From the NCBI GenBank assembly GCA_934177725.1, contig CAKPPO010000015.1, forward strand, positions 1 to 42,866: 42,866 nt of DNA, written 5' to 3'. Below the pieces are notes generated by a model. It had not been told where the DNA came from. It did no database searches and saw only the letters and a list, made by a program, of their open reading frames with translations. Made by a program: the position numbers and the translations under genes. Shown here piece by piece: positions 34,101 to 41,449 of the stretch (position 1 is the first letter of the stretch; each line of letters begins with the position of its first letter). This DNA comes from an uncultured Clostridia bacterium. GTDB taxonomy: Bacteria > Bacillota > Clostridia > TANB77 > CAG-508.

Positions 34101-35159
34101 TCCTGTTCCTGGAGGACCTGCAACAGCAATTAAATCATTATCATTTATGCTATTTGCAATTTTATATTGCTTTTGCCCTACTGCATATTTACTCTTATAA
34201 TTTCCCATGTGTGTTATTTCGTATTTGTGGTCATTTATGTTTTTCTTATTGTTACTTCCACTCAGATATTTGCTTAAAAGATTTGGTATATACCCGTCAC
34301 ATTCTATTATTTTTTTTAACAATTCAATATCTTCTTTTATATTTTTTATCGCATCATCTGTTAATTCTTCTATAGATATTATGTATTCTTCATTTATACT
34401 ATACTGGCTATTTTTTTGTGAAACTGTTCTTATATTCTTCATAGTCAAACAGCTATCAACATATTCACTTAATTTTGCATAAAATATATTTATAATATGC
34501 TCAATATCTCCACTATCTATGGAACTTTTTATTTCTTTACTGTATTTAGATATAGCCTCTTCATATTCAATTGATATATCTGATATATCTTTTTCTAACA
34601 ATATCATAAGGATGGTATTCACAGCTGAAGAACTCAAATTTGCATCCATTACTTTAATTTTTTCATCTTGGATTTCACACTTAAGAATGAATATGGGTTG
34701 TTTTTTAGACTCTTTATTGTTTTTATTTGCAAAACTAATATTGTGTGAATACATCCAAAATTCACTTGTTGCTTTTATATCGCATATCTGATTCGCAAAA
34801 TTTTCTACAACTTTTTCATCTATATTTCTATTTTTTTCTCTTATTAAGTTCTTTATTCTTGACACTACTTGCATTTTATTTGCCTGTTCACTATCTAAAT
34901 AGTCTAATTCTTGTATTATTTCTTTAATTAGTAATTCTTTGTTATTAATCTTTTTTCCTACAAATTTTTCCGTAACACTTTTTATTTTATTTTGTTTTAT
35001 TCTATTAAATTCTTTTTGTACTTGTTTTGGATCTATTTTTCCTTTTATTATATAGCAATTGTTAATGTCTGTTTTGATTTGTGATGAACTTTCTATATTA
35101 TATAATATTTCATATTCCAAATAATAATTTAGTATTTTTTGTATATCATTTATTTCCAT
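31194..35159 (-). CDS. Superfamily 1 helicase fused to PLD nuclease; Mokosh type II (MkoC)-like defence candidate
   Basis: 1321 residues. Helicase domain in two parts: Walker A AGPPGTGKTSLLKEII at 347-362, a long coiled-coil insertion (about 500-710), then Walker B LALIDEAGQILPH (830-842), motif III VVVGDVKQIEPIY, HYRCERNIINFSN, TVHAFQGKEKDYV and MLNVAVTRAKK. This is the DNA2/SMUBP2/COG1112 type. The final 160 residues are a phospholipase-D domain: ILIMAPWL, and the HKD signature IHAKSVIVDEE with His1263, Lys1265 and Asp1270, then GSHNWLSN. A single COG1112 helicase with a C-terminal PLD is the reported architecture of type II Mokosh (MkoC). Identity as Mokosh is inference from architecture. 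The N-terminal 330 residues are unassigned and mainly helical. Neighbours are an IS30 element and gene remnants, as in defence islands. Confidence 0.82.
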   Translation of the reverse strand: MEINDIQKILNYYLEYEILYNIESSSQIKTDINNCYIIKGKIDPKQVQKEFNRIKQNKIKSVTEKFVGKKINNKELLIKEIIQELDYLDSEQANKMQVVSRIKNLIREKNRNIDEKVVENFANQICDIKATSEFWMYSHNISFANKNNKESKKQPIFILKCEIQDEKIKVMDANLSSSAVNTILMILLEKDISDISIEYEEAISKYSKEIKSSIDSGDIEHIINIFYAKLSEYVDSCLTMKNIRTVSQKNSQYSINEEYIISIEELTDDAIKNIKEDIELLKKIIECDGYIPNLLSKYLSGSNNKKNINDHKYEITHMGNYKSKYAVGQKQYKIANSINDNDLIAVAGPPGTGKTSLLKEIIANKLVERANLILENWNQNFISDNYYESKYYKIDWYNKDTKTIKSIVVSSKNSEAIENVGNEINKEIKYMMPISRKYNRTQRLNSTQFKETAQYKGLICVPLGKQDNIYDFREFLYKRFLPMLEKLQNRDNTEILIEKVKVKYQRKLEEVKEYEKFLLKLSQIKNPKSYFYGMDVKKELKQIENKLKEEKEHNKNRMQDIKVEIGDVAKELNKRKIEIDANKDKEESINNKIKDIQQKIVKYKVDTKGFEENKAKFEKINRNIFTKIINYKTYKSYKNVDFDEKIIEIQVENDTASMQMKQYIKEKGTLEKEEEKLNSQYKEITNKHQKLQTEYEKIGSNLEEIKLIEEFNEKNEKKYWNYSSIMEMYCDSYFNKLNQELFLLALKLNEAYIIKNGKEIAENLKLFLSEDQQLYICKKFYDSSDIYNDKKQEIIRNLWNTLFLCFPVVTTTLDSFYKRWFHLIPEYIDLALIDEAGQILPHNLVTALYRTKKAVVVGDVKQIEPIYKNVNRNFDQYQKAIGEKFKYINIKENSIQTLANRNTDILSDGENIILNEHYRCERNIINFSNKTMYENKLNMNVEDNLNKPFFNNMVALDVRGKRTKKNNQNGSKNENRVEAEACIQAIKYIKEQDSNNPSIAIVTPFKEQKYLLERRLEREGLSEVKVGTVHAFQGKEKDYVIFTPTLDAIEPKWAMEFIGNKCNMLNVAVTRAKKQFIYIGNLDVAEQSENYIAKLIKYIRENGLIYSLYDIENSALNKNFSERILQVLQPELEVANDNIGLYIQQHFKSGTILDAKQHYDLLMYILKNTKKEILIMAPWLRENVINEEFISEIKRLKENGCKVKILFGNKSGNKNVNGPDEIINELVKTKSMGYAKTEEVRKIVNELYNLLGKENFVYAPPIHAKSVIVDEEYMFMGSHNWLSNAGKTNEKERAIEGTVITTSKDAISYAKEELFIKRFLI

Positions 35160-35267
35160 ATCTAAATATTCCTTTTTCTTTTACTTTTTTATTTTTTTCC
35201 ATATCTACATTCTTCTTATTCAATAATTCCATCAGAACATTGAAGTTCATATATTAAAGTATCATCT

Positions 35268-35474
35268 TTATATATCTTTGAACTTATTAATTAATAATGT
35301 TCCTAGTTCAAATTTCCTATAGTTGTCATCTATACACATATTGTCTAATTCTGCAAAAGTTTCTGTTATATAACTTATTTGTTCACAATTGCTACCTGCT
35401 AAATTTTTCTTTGTCTTATGCAATAGTATCATAAATTCCTTAATTTTACAATCAAATTGCCAATATTTACAAAT
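35268..35474 (-). pseudogene. Decayed small gene beside the insertion sequence
   Basis: An open minus-strand frame reads ICKYWQFDCKIKEFMILLHK, then NLAGSNCEQISYITETFAEL, to a TAA at 35268. The only ATG (35430-35432) gives 54 residues, but codons upstream also look coding up to an AGGAGG next to the insertion-sequence end. After the stop the +1 frame continues with KIYKDDTLIYELQCSDGIIE to about 35220, suggesting a frameshift. No family recognised. The insertion has separated it from its promoter side. Confidence 0.5.
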
Positions 35475-35485
35475 ATATTTATCCT

Positions 35486-35511
35486 CCTGAAATAAAAAAG
35501 TAAATGCAATT
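35486..35511. repeat. Left end of the IS30 element: 7-base direct repeat and inverted repeat
   Basis: CCTGAAA (35486-35492) is followed by TAAAAAAGTAAATGCAATT. The same CCTGAAA occurs at the other end, after the complement of TAAAAGTAAATGCTATT, so this is a candidate terminal repeat plus target duplication. Confidence 0.55.
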
Positions 35512-36952
35512 ATAAAAGTAGTAAATTGAATTTAGTCTTACATAAGCTCTTAATGTACAACTTACTGCAATTTTGTTATAATTAATATGCAAATGTTTTT
35601 GGTAGAAATGGGGTAAAAATGGAAATTGATTTGAAAAAAAATAAACAACTTACTTTTGACCAAAGATGTAAAAGAGAAGAAATGTTAAACAAAAGACACA
35701 GAAAATTTGAAATAGCTAATGAACTAGATAAGAGTCAATCAACAATTTCTAGAGAAATTAATAGGCACAAAGTATTAAAATCTTATAAACCAATTAATGG
35801 TAATTTTTATAATTGTAAATTCTTTATTAATTGTAAAATATGTACTCAAAAATGTAAAATTTATCTGCCTATACTTTGTAAAGAAAGAGATAGAACTATA
35901 GGATCTTGTAATAGCTGTTCAAAATTAAAGTCCTGCACTTTAGACAAATATTTTTATAAAGCTGATATAGCTCAAAAAAATTATAAATACACTCTATCTG
36001 ATGCAAGGCAAGGTGTAAATTTGAACACATCTGAACTTATTGAACTTGCTCATATCATATGTCCACTAATAAAGAAAGGACAATCTATTTACACTATTCT
36101 AACTAATCATCCCGAAATAACATTTTGTGAAAAAACAATTTATAATTACATAGAAATGGGATTATTCAAGGATTGGGATGTTACTAATTTAACTTTAAAA
36201 AGAAAGGTTAGAAGAAAAATAGCTAAAAAGAAATTGAAGAAGCGAAAAGAACCTAAAAATTATACTGATAGAACATACACAGATTATCTTGAATACAAAG
36301 TTCTAAATCCTGGAATTACAACAACTGAAATGGATACTGTCTACAACTTTCAAACAGGACCATATATACAGACTTTTATTTTTGAGAATACATCATTTAT
36401 GATAGGCATATTACATCAGTATAAAACATCTGATTCAATGTCAAATGGCTTAACTAAATTGCAAGATAAACTTACCAATGTAGAATATGAAAAGTTATTT
36501 TCACTTTTACTTACTGACAGAGGAAGTGAGTTTGAAAAACCTCAGCTATTTGAAATAAATATAAATACAGGAGAAATTAGAAGTAAGATATTTTATTGTG
36601 ATCCAATGCAGTCAAGTCAGAAGCCACATATAGAAAACAATCATAATTTTATAAGAGAAATTCTTCCAAATGGACAATACTGGAGCCATTTAACACAAGA
36701 AAAGCTAGATTTAATGTTTTCACATATTAATTCAACGCCTAGAGAAATCTTAGGTGGAAAAACACCGTATGAAATATTTACTTTTATTTATGGAAAAGAA
36801 CTAGCTAATAAACTTAATATACAAGAGATAGAAAAAGACGAGGTAAACACTACTCCTCGTCTCCTAAAATAGATTTAAACAACTTACTTAATCAAAAACA
36901 TTTGCATAATTAAATATATTATAAACTTTAAGTCAAATAGCATTTACTTTTA
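35493..36952 (+). mobile_element. IS30-family insertion sequence (about 1.46 kb)
   Basis: Proposed limits are set by outer inverted repeats (TAAAA(AA)GTAAATGC(A/T)ATT, 35493-35511 and 36936-36952) flanked by CCTGAAA direct repeats (35486-35492, 36953-36959). A second, inner inverted repeat ATGCAAATGTTTTTG (35587-35601, complement 36893-36907) sits close to the transposase. Either pair could be the true end; the inner pair would give about 1.32 kb. A 7-base duplication is longer than is usual for IS30 (2-3 bases), so the outer limits are not certain. Confidence 0.6.
35619..36872 (+). CDS. IS30-family transposase (DDE) with Cys-rich insert
   Basis: 417 residues. The N-terminal helix-turn-helix resembles IS30 (RHRKFEIANELDKSQSTISREINRH). 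Residues about 63-120 contain nine Cys in CxxxxxxCxxC-like spacing (NCKFFINCKICTQKC, CNSCSKLKSC), probably zinc binding. The catalytic core has Asp in TTEMDTVYNF, Asp in LLLTDRGSEFEKP, and Glu in HIENNHNFIREILPNG, and ends with NSTPREILGGKTPYEIF. This is the IS30 DDE signature. The reading frame is intact, so the element may be active. A TATAAT at 35577-35582 with weak TGTACA at 17 bases is a candidate promoter. Confidence 0.9.
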   Translation: MEIDLKKNKQLTFDQRCKREEMLNKRHRKFEIANELDKSQSTISREINRHKVLKSYKPINGNFYNCKFFINCKICTQKCKIYLPILCKERDRTIGSCNSCSKLKSCTLDKYFYKADIAQKNYKYTLSDARQGVNLNTSELIELAHIICPLIKKGQSIYTILTNHPEITFCEKTIYNYIEMGLFKDWDVTNLTLKRKVRRKIAKKKLKKRKEPKNYTDRTYTDYLEYKVLNPGITTTEMDTVYNFQTGPYIQTFIFENTSFMIGILHQYKTSDSMSNGLTKLQDKLTNVEYEKLFSLLLTDRGSEFEKPQLFEININTGEIRSKIFYCDPMQSSQKPHIENNHNFIREILPNGQYWSHLTQEKLDLMFSHINSTPREILGGKTPYEIFTFIYGKELANKLNIQEIEKDEVNTTPRLLK

Positions 36953-36959
36953 CCTGAAA
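36936..36959. repeat. Right end of the IS30 element
   Basis: The complement of TAAAAGTAAATGCTATT at 36936-36952 is followed by CCTGAAA (36953-36959), matching the left end in inverted orientation. Confidence 0.55.
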
Positions 36960-37037
36960 AAAATTTAAATACAATTTGGCTTGTTTGTTATGCAAATTCT
37001 TTTAATCTCTACTTTAATTTTACACAAAAAAAGTAAA

Positions 37038-37070
37038 AAAAGCAATATTTTTTAGTTAAATATTGCTTTT
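37038..37070. terminator. Bidirectional terminator between IS30 and rlmD regions
   Basis: AAAAGCAATATTT (37038-37050) pairs with AAATATTGCTTTT (37058-37070), 13-bp stem, 7-base loop, T run on both strands. Confidence 0.8.
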
Positions 37071-37073
37071 AAA

Positions 37074-37125
37074 CTGCATTTAATCATACAACTTGCATTT
37101 ACTTTACAGAATTGCATTTAGTTTT
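37074..37125. repeat. Three TGCATTTA repeats about 19 bases apart
   Basis: TGCATTTA occurs near 37076, 37094 and 37113. The same octamer in either orientation is at both proposed IS30 ends (35501-35508 complement, 36939 region). Could be partial IS end copies or protein binding sites. Confidence 0.45.
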
Positions 37126-37169
37126 TTACTTCACCATTAAGTTTTATCTCCAAACATTCTTATTTTTTC

Positions 37170-37200
37170 GTTGACAATTCGTTGACAATGTCAACATTGA
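37170..37200. repeat. CGTTGACAAT direct repeat with dyad TTGACAATGTCAA
   Basis: CGTTGACAAT is repeated in tandem at 37170-37179 and 37180-37189, and the second copy forms GTTGACAATGTCAAC (37181-37195), a perfect 7-base-arm dyad. It resembles an operator or recombination site. Confidence 0.5.
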
Positions 37201-37201
37201 A

Positions 37202-37366
37202 TTATACTACTCCGCACACCATATCAACTTCTATCGTTACCTTAATTTTATGATTTTCCACTCTTCTAGTCTTATTTTTGCCTTTTTTCTCAAAACTATA
37301 AAAATTCTCAAATACAGTAAATTCAACTATTGTATCGAATCTTTTAGATATAGCACCGAGCAACAT
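37202..37366 (-). CDS. Possible 54-residue protein overlapping the rlmD 3' end
   Basis: Starts at an ATG (37364-37366) inside the rlmD gene in a different frame and runs 40 bases within it, then on to 37202. Predicted product begins MLLGAISKRFDTIVEF and ends KVTIEVDMVCGVV. The part after rlmD has good coding character (FENFYSFEKKGKNKTRRVE). It could be a real coupled gene, or the tail of a protein whose 5' end was replaced when a mobile element used the rlmD end as a target. No family recognised. Confidence 0.4.
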   Translation of the reverse strand: MLLGAISKRFDTIVEFTVFENFYSFEKKGKNKTRRVENHKIKVTIEVDMVCGVV

Positions 37367-38700
37367 TCCACATGCCCTGTAAACGGAAACATATCTACTG
37401 GTTGTATATTACCAATTTCATAATTTTCACTAAGTAACTTCATATCTCTTACCATAGTTGCAGGATTACAACTAATATAAACTACCTTCTTAGGCTTAAC
37501 TGCTAAAATATTATTAATTGTATTGTTATCCAATCCTTTTCTAGGAGGATCTACTATTATTACATCAGGATACACTTGTTTCTTTTCCATTAAATTAGAA
37601 AATATTTTTTCTACATCTCCTGCAAAAAATTCTATATTTTCAATATTATTTATCTTCGCATTTTCTTTTGCATCTTCAATTGCTTGCTCTACAATTTCTA
37701 TTCCATAAACTTTTTTTACATAGCTTGAAGCAAAAATTCCTATCGTTCCAATTCCACAATATAAATCAAATAATATATCATTTTTGCTTAAATCTGCCAT
37801 TTCAATTGCTGTATTGTATAAAACTTCTGCTTGTACTGGATTTACTTGGTAGAATGACATTGGAGAAATTTTAAATGTATAATCTCCTAATATATCATAA
37901 ATATATCCATCTCCATGAAGAATTATATTTTCATATCCTAATATGACATTTGTGTTCTTCATATTTATATTTTTTAGAATTGTTTTTACATTATATTGTC
38001 TTACAAGCATTTCAACAAGTTCTGTTTCATACGGTATTTTTTTACCATTTACAACTAATATACACATAATTTCGTGTGTACGAATTCCTACTTTTATTAC
38101 AATATGGCGAATTAGCCCCTCTAATGTTTCTTCATTATATACTGGTATATTTTTTTCTATTATAAATTTCTGAATAGAAAATGCTATTTTTTGTGCTTCT
38201 ATATTTTGAATAAAACATTCTTTTATTCCTATAATTTCATGTGTTCTTTGTGCAAAGACTCCTACTTGTATTTCGCCTTGTTTATTTAATCCTACTGGGA
38301 ACTGAGCTTTATTTCTATAATTATATGGATTGCCCATTCCTATTGTTTTCTCTACTTTTATATTATCTCCATTAAAGGTTTTGCTTACTAAATTCTGTAC
38401 ATTTTTTTGTTTTATATTTAATGTTTCTTCATAATCAATATGTCTTAAATCACAGCCACCACATCTTTTATATGTACTGCAATCTTCTTCCACTCTAAAA
38501 GGAGATTTTTCTAGTACTTCTACTACTTTTCCATATCCATAAGAAGAAAGTACTTTCACTATAATTATCTTTACTTTTTCACCTTTCATGGCATACGGAA
38601 TAAATATAGTGAAATCATTTATTTTAGCAATGCCTTCTCCATTCATTCCATAATCTATAATGTCTACAATATATTCTTCATTCTTTTTTATTTTTTCCAT
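37327..38700 (-). CDS. rlmD: 23S rRNA (uracil-C5)-methyltransferase, RlmD/RumA family
   Basis: 457 residues. TRAM domain (about 5-62) with MNGEGIAKI; iron-sulfur cluster cysteines at 74, 80 and 83 (CSTYKRCGGCDLRH) plus a fourth near 168 (IKECFIQN); the SAM-binding motif FDLYCGIGTIGIFAS; DPPRKGLDNN; and the catalytic Cys in YISCNPATMVRD. It methylates uridine C5 in 23S rRNA; RlmC, RlmD and RlmCD specificities cannot be separated here. Its C-terminus is GHVECCSVLYLKDSIQ, a common integration site for mobile elements. It probably stands alone between hairpin structures. Confidence 0.94.
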   Translation of the reverse strand: MEKIKKNEEYIVDIIDYGMNGEGIAKINDFTIFIPYAMKGEKVKIIIVKVLSSYGYGKVVEVLEKSPFRVEEDCSTYKRCGGCDLRHIDYEETLNIKQKNVQNLVSKTFNGDNIKVEKTIGMGNPYNYRNKAQFPVGLNKQGEIQVGVFAQRTHEIIGIKECFIQNIEAQKIAFSIQKFIIEKNIPVYNEETLEGLIRHIVIKVGIRTHEIMCILVVNGKKIPYETELVEMLVRQYNVKTILKNINMKNTNVILGYENIILHGDGYIYDILGDYTFKISPMSFYQVNPVQAEVLYNTAIEMADLSKNDILFDLYCGIGTIGIFASSYVKKVYGIEIVEQAIEDAKENAKINNIENIEFFAGDVEKIFSNLMEKKQVYPDVIIVDPPRKGLDNNTINNILAVKPKKVVYISCNPATMVRDMKLLSENYEIGNIQPVDMFPFTGHVECCSVLYLKDSIQ

Positions 38701-38740
38701 TTGTGTTCTCCTTTAAAAATAAGTTATTCAATTCTCATTT

Positions 38741-39625
38741 TTATTTTACTAATAAATCTTTTAAACCATCTTCCATGTTTATTTTAGTAGGTATTATATA
38801 TTTTGCATCTACTTTATGTGATATTAAATTTGTTATAACTTTCATTGCTCTTGAACCATCAAACCATAATGGATTATCACTATTTTGTCTTATTTTATCT
38901 AATGATGTAACAAGTGCATTTTTGTCATAATCATCACTCATTTCTCTTGTTAACATATATTTTTGATTTTCATTTTCATATAATGTATTTTCTTTCAACT
39001 CATATTTAGCATTATTATACCAATATAAATGATCTCCTCCAGCTAAAATTAACAAGTCGGCCTTTATATTTATATCATTTATTAACTTATCAATATAGCT
39101 ATATACTTCATCAAATGTACATGTTGGTATATCGTCCTTTAAGCTAGTAAATTTATTAGTTATATCTACGACACCGAAATTATAGTACTTTTTATCTATA
39201 ATTTTTTTATCATTAACAAAGATTAGTTCTATTGAACCGCCACCGCCAATAAATATACATATATTTCCATTATAATTTATATTATTGTAGCAACCTATTG
39301 CTGTATATTTTGCTTCATCTTCTTGTGATACTACTTCTATATTTAAATTAAATCTTTTTTCTATTTCTTTATTAATTTCTTCTAATTCTTCTTTAGTTAT
39401 ATTTCTAAATATACTACAGCCATATATATGGACGTTGTCAGTATATTTTAAAGAATTTTCGATTACTTCATATAATTTTTCTAAATCTGTTTCTTGTATT
39501 TTGTTCTGCATTTTATAGTTTTTCTTAAATTCTATTGTTTTATTATTCTCATATATTAAATTATTTCCTTCATAAACATGTGTTTTAGTGTTATTACTTC
39601 CTATTTCAATTATTGATATTTTCAT
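38741..39625 (-). CDS. Ppx/GppA phosphatase family protein
   Basis: 294 residues from the ATG at 39623-39625, which has GGGAG 7 bases upstream. A longer frame adds 40 residues with a hydrophobic stretch from 39745, overlapping the mtgA stop, but has no comparable RBS. The ASKHA fold is visible: MKISIIEIGSNNTKTHVYEG (phosphate 1), CSIFRNITKEELEEINKEIEKRFNLNIEVVSQEDEAKYTAIGC, and CIFIGGGGSIELIFV (phosphate 2). These match the exopolyphosphatase/guanosine pentaphosphatase family, though the conserved SxR region is weak. It overlaps the upstream mtgA operon. Substrate uncertain: polyphosphate or pppGpp. Confidence 0.8.
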   Translation of the reverse strand: MKISIIEIGSNNTKTHVYEGNNLIYENNKTIEFKKNYKMQNKIQETDLEKLYEVIENSLKYTDNVHIYGCSIFRNITKEELEEINKEIEKRFNLNIEVVSQEDEAKYTAIGCYNNINYNGNICIFIGGGGSIELIFVNDKKIIDKKYYNFGVVDITNKFTSLKDDIPTCTFDEVYSYIDKLINDINIKADLLILAGGDHLYWYNNAKYELKENTLYENENQKYMLTREMSDDYDKNALVTSLDKIRQNSDNPLWFDGSRAMKVITNLISHKVDAKYIIPTKINMEDGLKDLLVK

Positions 39626-39737
39626 ATTTTTTCTCCCACATATTTTATTATTTCTAATGTAGCATAAAATAAAAAAACTTACAAGAAGTAAAAGTATATT
39701 TTTTATCTTATCTAAAATTACACATTTATTAAAAAAT

Positions 39738-40430
39738 TTATTCATTTAAAATTTTATATGCTTTTTCTTGTGTTAAATAATTATATTTTATCATTTTTTC
39801 TATAACCTGTTTTTGTCTTTGTTTTGCTAAATTTAGATTTGCTTTTGGGTTATAGACTGATGGTGCATTTGGTATTCCTGCCAACATTATACTTTCTCCA
39901 TATGTCATGTTTGCAAGCTCTTTTCCAAAATATCCTTCACTTGCCTCTTTTGGAGTATTATAGCCACTACCAAAGTATGCAGTATTTAGATACAATTCCA
40001 ATATATCATCTTTCTTATAATTTTTTTCTATCTCAAAGGCCATAAAAATTTCTGCAACTTTTCTCTCAATTTTCTTTTCTTGTGTAAAATATGTATTTTT
40101 AGCTAATTGTTGTGTTATTGTACTACCACCCTCAACAAATGAAAATGCTTTTATATCATTAAATATCGCTCTACTAATAGCAATTAAGTCAATTCCATTA
40201 TGGCTATAAAATCTATGGTCTTCAACTGATATAACTGCATCAAGATAAATTTTAGGCATTTCTGAAATTTTAACGTAATTATCTTTTTCTTTTATTTCTT
40301 CAAACTTTTGTGATAAAGTTGCTTTTTCTAATGCTTCTTTATACATATTATAACCTTTACTAACAAAAATCAAACTTATGCTTATTACTACAAGAACTAC
40401 TATAATTATTATTTTTTTCAATACTTTCAT
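39738..40430 (-). CDS. mtgA: Monofunctional biosynthetic peptidoglycan transglycosylase
   Basis: 230 residues, GT51 only. An N-terminal transmembrane helix (about 7-26), catalytic Glu in VISVEDHRFYSHNGIDL (about 72), EGGSTITQQLAKNTYF, KVAEIFMAFEIEKNYKKDDILELYLNTAYFG and IPNAPSVYNP. There is no transpeptidase domain, so it polymerises glycan strands from lipid II while other proteins crosslink. Its end overlaps the possible longer start of the Ppx/GppA gene. Confidence 0.94.
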   Translation of the reverse strand: MKVLKKIIIIVVLVVISISLIFVSKGYNMYKEALEKATLSQKFEEIKEKDNYVKISEMPKIYLDAVISVEDHRFYSHNGIDLIAISRAIFNDIKAFSFVEGGSTITQQLAKNTYFTQEKKIERKVAEIFMAFEIEKNYKKDDILELYLNTAYFGSGYNTPKEASEGYFGKELANMTYGESIMLAGIPNAPSVYNPKANLNLAKQRQKQVIEKMIKYNYLTQEKAYKILNE

Positions 40431-40605
40431 CTATTATCACCTAACTTTTTATATCTATTTTAATATATTTTTTTGCAATTGTCGTACACTTAATCTTTCA
40501 ATTTCCTTACAATTTTGTAAGCTTTTTTAATGTCTGCTTAGATAATTTAATATTTTTTATAAATTACAATAACTATTTTTAATTTTTTATAAATTTAACA
40601 AAAAA

Positions 40606-40626
40606 ACTCCCTCTTTCGAGAGAGAA
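40606..40626 (-). terminator. Terminator of the GC-richer gene
   Basis: On the minus strand CTCTCTC-GAAA-GAGGGAG is followed by TTTTTTT. One G-U pair. About 27 bases after the stop. Confidence 0.8.
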
Positions 40627-40652
40627 AAGACGAAACTTTTTTTAGAAAAAGA

Positions 40653-41036
40653 TTAACCGACCTGAACAATGTATGTGCTGTTACGAGTAGTTACTCGATA
40701 GATATTGTTTCCCATGTCAGAAACTTCCTTAACAGTGCTGGTATTCCATTCACTCAACTTGGGCTGACCATTAGTAAACTCCAACTTAAAACACTTACAT
40801 CTTTCTCCTACAACAGGAACAGTGTGTGCGAGAGCCATAAAAGTTTTTGCCGAATTGACATCATCAAACCATACGGAATTGAAATACCCCTTTATGTTCT
40901 TTAAGGTGTAATCGGTCTGCCAACCACGATCATTTGCAGAGATAACTTCATACTCTTGGTCAACAACCAGTTCAGTAGGTTCAGAACAATTATAGTAACT
41001 CGTTGTTTTACCATTGTAACGTACTATCTTTGCCAT
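40653..41036 (-). CDS. Small two-part protein of unknown function, GC-richer (probable transfer)
   Basis: 127 residues from the ATG at 41034-41036, which has AAGGAGG 8 bases upstream (an earlier ATG lies in front of this RBS). Two modules: residues 1-60 with NGKTTSYYNCSEPTELVV then ANDRGWQTDYTLKNIKGYFNSVWF, and residues 75-127 with VVGERCKCFKLEF, then WNTSTVKEVSDMGNNIYRVTTRNSTYIVQV. Both are β-rich and lack signal or membrane segments. Codons are GC-richer than all neighbours (frequent CTC, ACC, GGA), indicating a recent transfer. It has its own promoter (41121-41149) and a terminator. Function unknown. Confidence 0.85.
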   Translation of the reverse strand: MAKIVRYNGKTTSYYNCSEPTELVVDQEYEVISANDRGWQTDYTLKNIKGYFNSVWFDDVNSAKTFMALAHTVPVVGERCKCFKLEFTNGQPKLSEWNTSTVKEVSDMGNNIYRVTTRNSTYIVQVG

Positions 41037-41120
41037 AATTTTTCCTCCTTGCATAATAACGCCTTCTTTGTTGTTTGTTTCCTACAGATGAAACGGAGTA
41101 AAAACGATTCATTACTTATA

Positions 41121-41149
41121 ATTGTACCATTTTTCACATAATATTACAA
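41121..41149 (-). promoter_or_regulatory. Sigma-A promoter of the GC-richer gene
   Basis: On the minus strand: TTGTAA (41144-41149), a 17-base spacer, TACAAT (41121-41126), about 85 bases before the ATG. Confidence 0.65.
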
Positions 41150-41269
41150 GTTATTTGGAGGCATTCAAGTCATTGTTTTAGATATTCTTCAAATTGTAAT
41201 TTTTGTTTAATTATTTTTAATATTAACACCATCCTTTCTTTTAGTTGATTTTAATATTGTTTTTTAATA

Positions 41270-41312
41270 ACAAAAAAATCAACCAGATTTTATTTCTGAT
41301 TGATTTTTTATC
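41270..41312. terminator. Terminator downstream of tRNA-Leu
   Basis: AAAAAATCAA-C-CAGA pairs with TCTG-ATTGATTTTTT around a loop of about 7 bases, bidirectional T runs. Confidence 0.8.
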
Positions 41313-41346
41313 TATCTGTTCAATTTAGTTCGAACAAATACGTCGT

Positions 41347-41429
41347 TGGTGCGGATGAGAGGACTTGAACCCCCACCCTTTCGGACTAGATCCTAAGTCT
41401 AGCGCGTCTGCCAGTTTCGCCACATCCGC
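41347..41429 (-). tRNA. tRNA-Leu (anticodon UAG)
   Basis: On the minus strand GCGGATG at 41423-41429 pairs with CATCCGC at 41351-41357 as the acceptor stem, with discriminator A and an encoded CCA (41347-41349). The anticodon arm CTAGA-CTTAGGA-TCTAG has anticodon TAG, reading CUA and related Leu codons. A long variable arm and GTTCAAG T-loop agree with a class II Leu tRNA. It is solitary, with a consensus promoter upstream. Confidence 0.95.
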
Positions 41430-41449
41430 ATTTCCTATCGACATTATTT

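Noticed and set aside
37074..37125. CRISPR array
   Set aside because: Only three short octamer repeats with 11-base spacers; far too short and without cas genes.
39626..39745. Longer start adding a membrane helix to the Ppx/GppA protein
   Set aside because: No RBS as good as the GGGAG before 39625, and the family normally begins at the MKISIIEIGS segment. It remains possible as an alternative start.
40505..40520. CTTACAATTTTGTAAG dyad upstream of mtgA
   Set aside because: Two-base loop excludes a terminator, and without a second copy it cannot be argued to be an operator.
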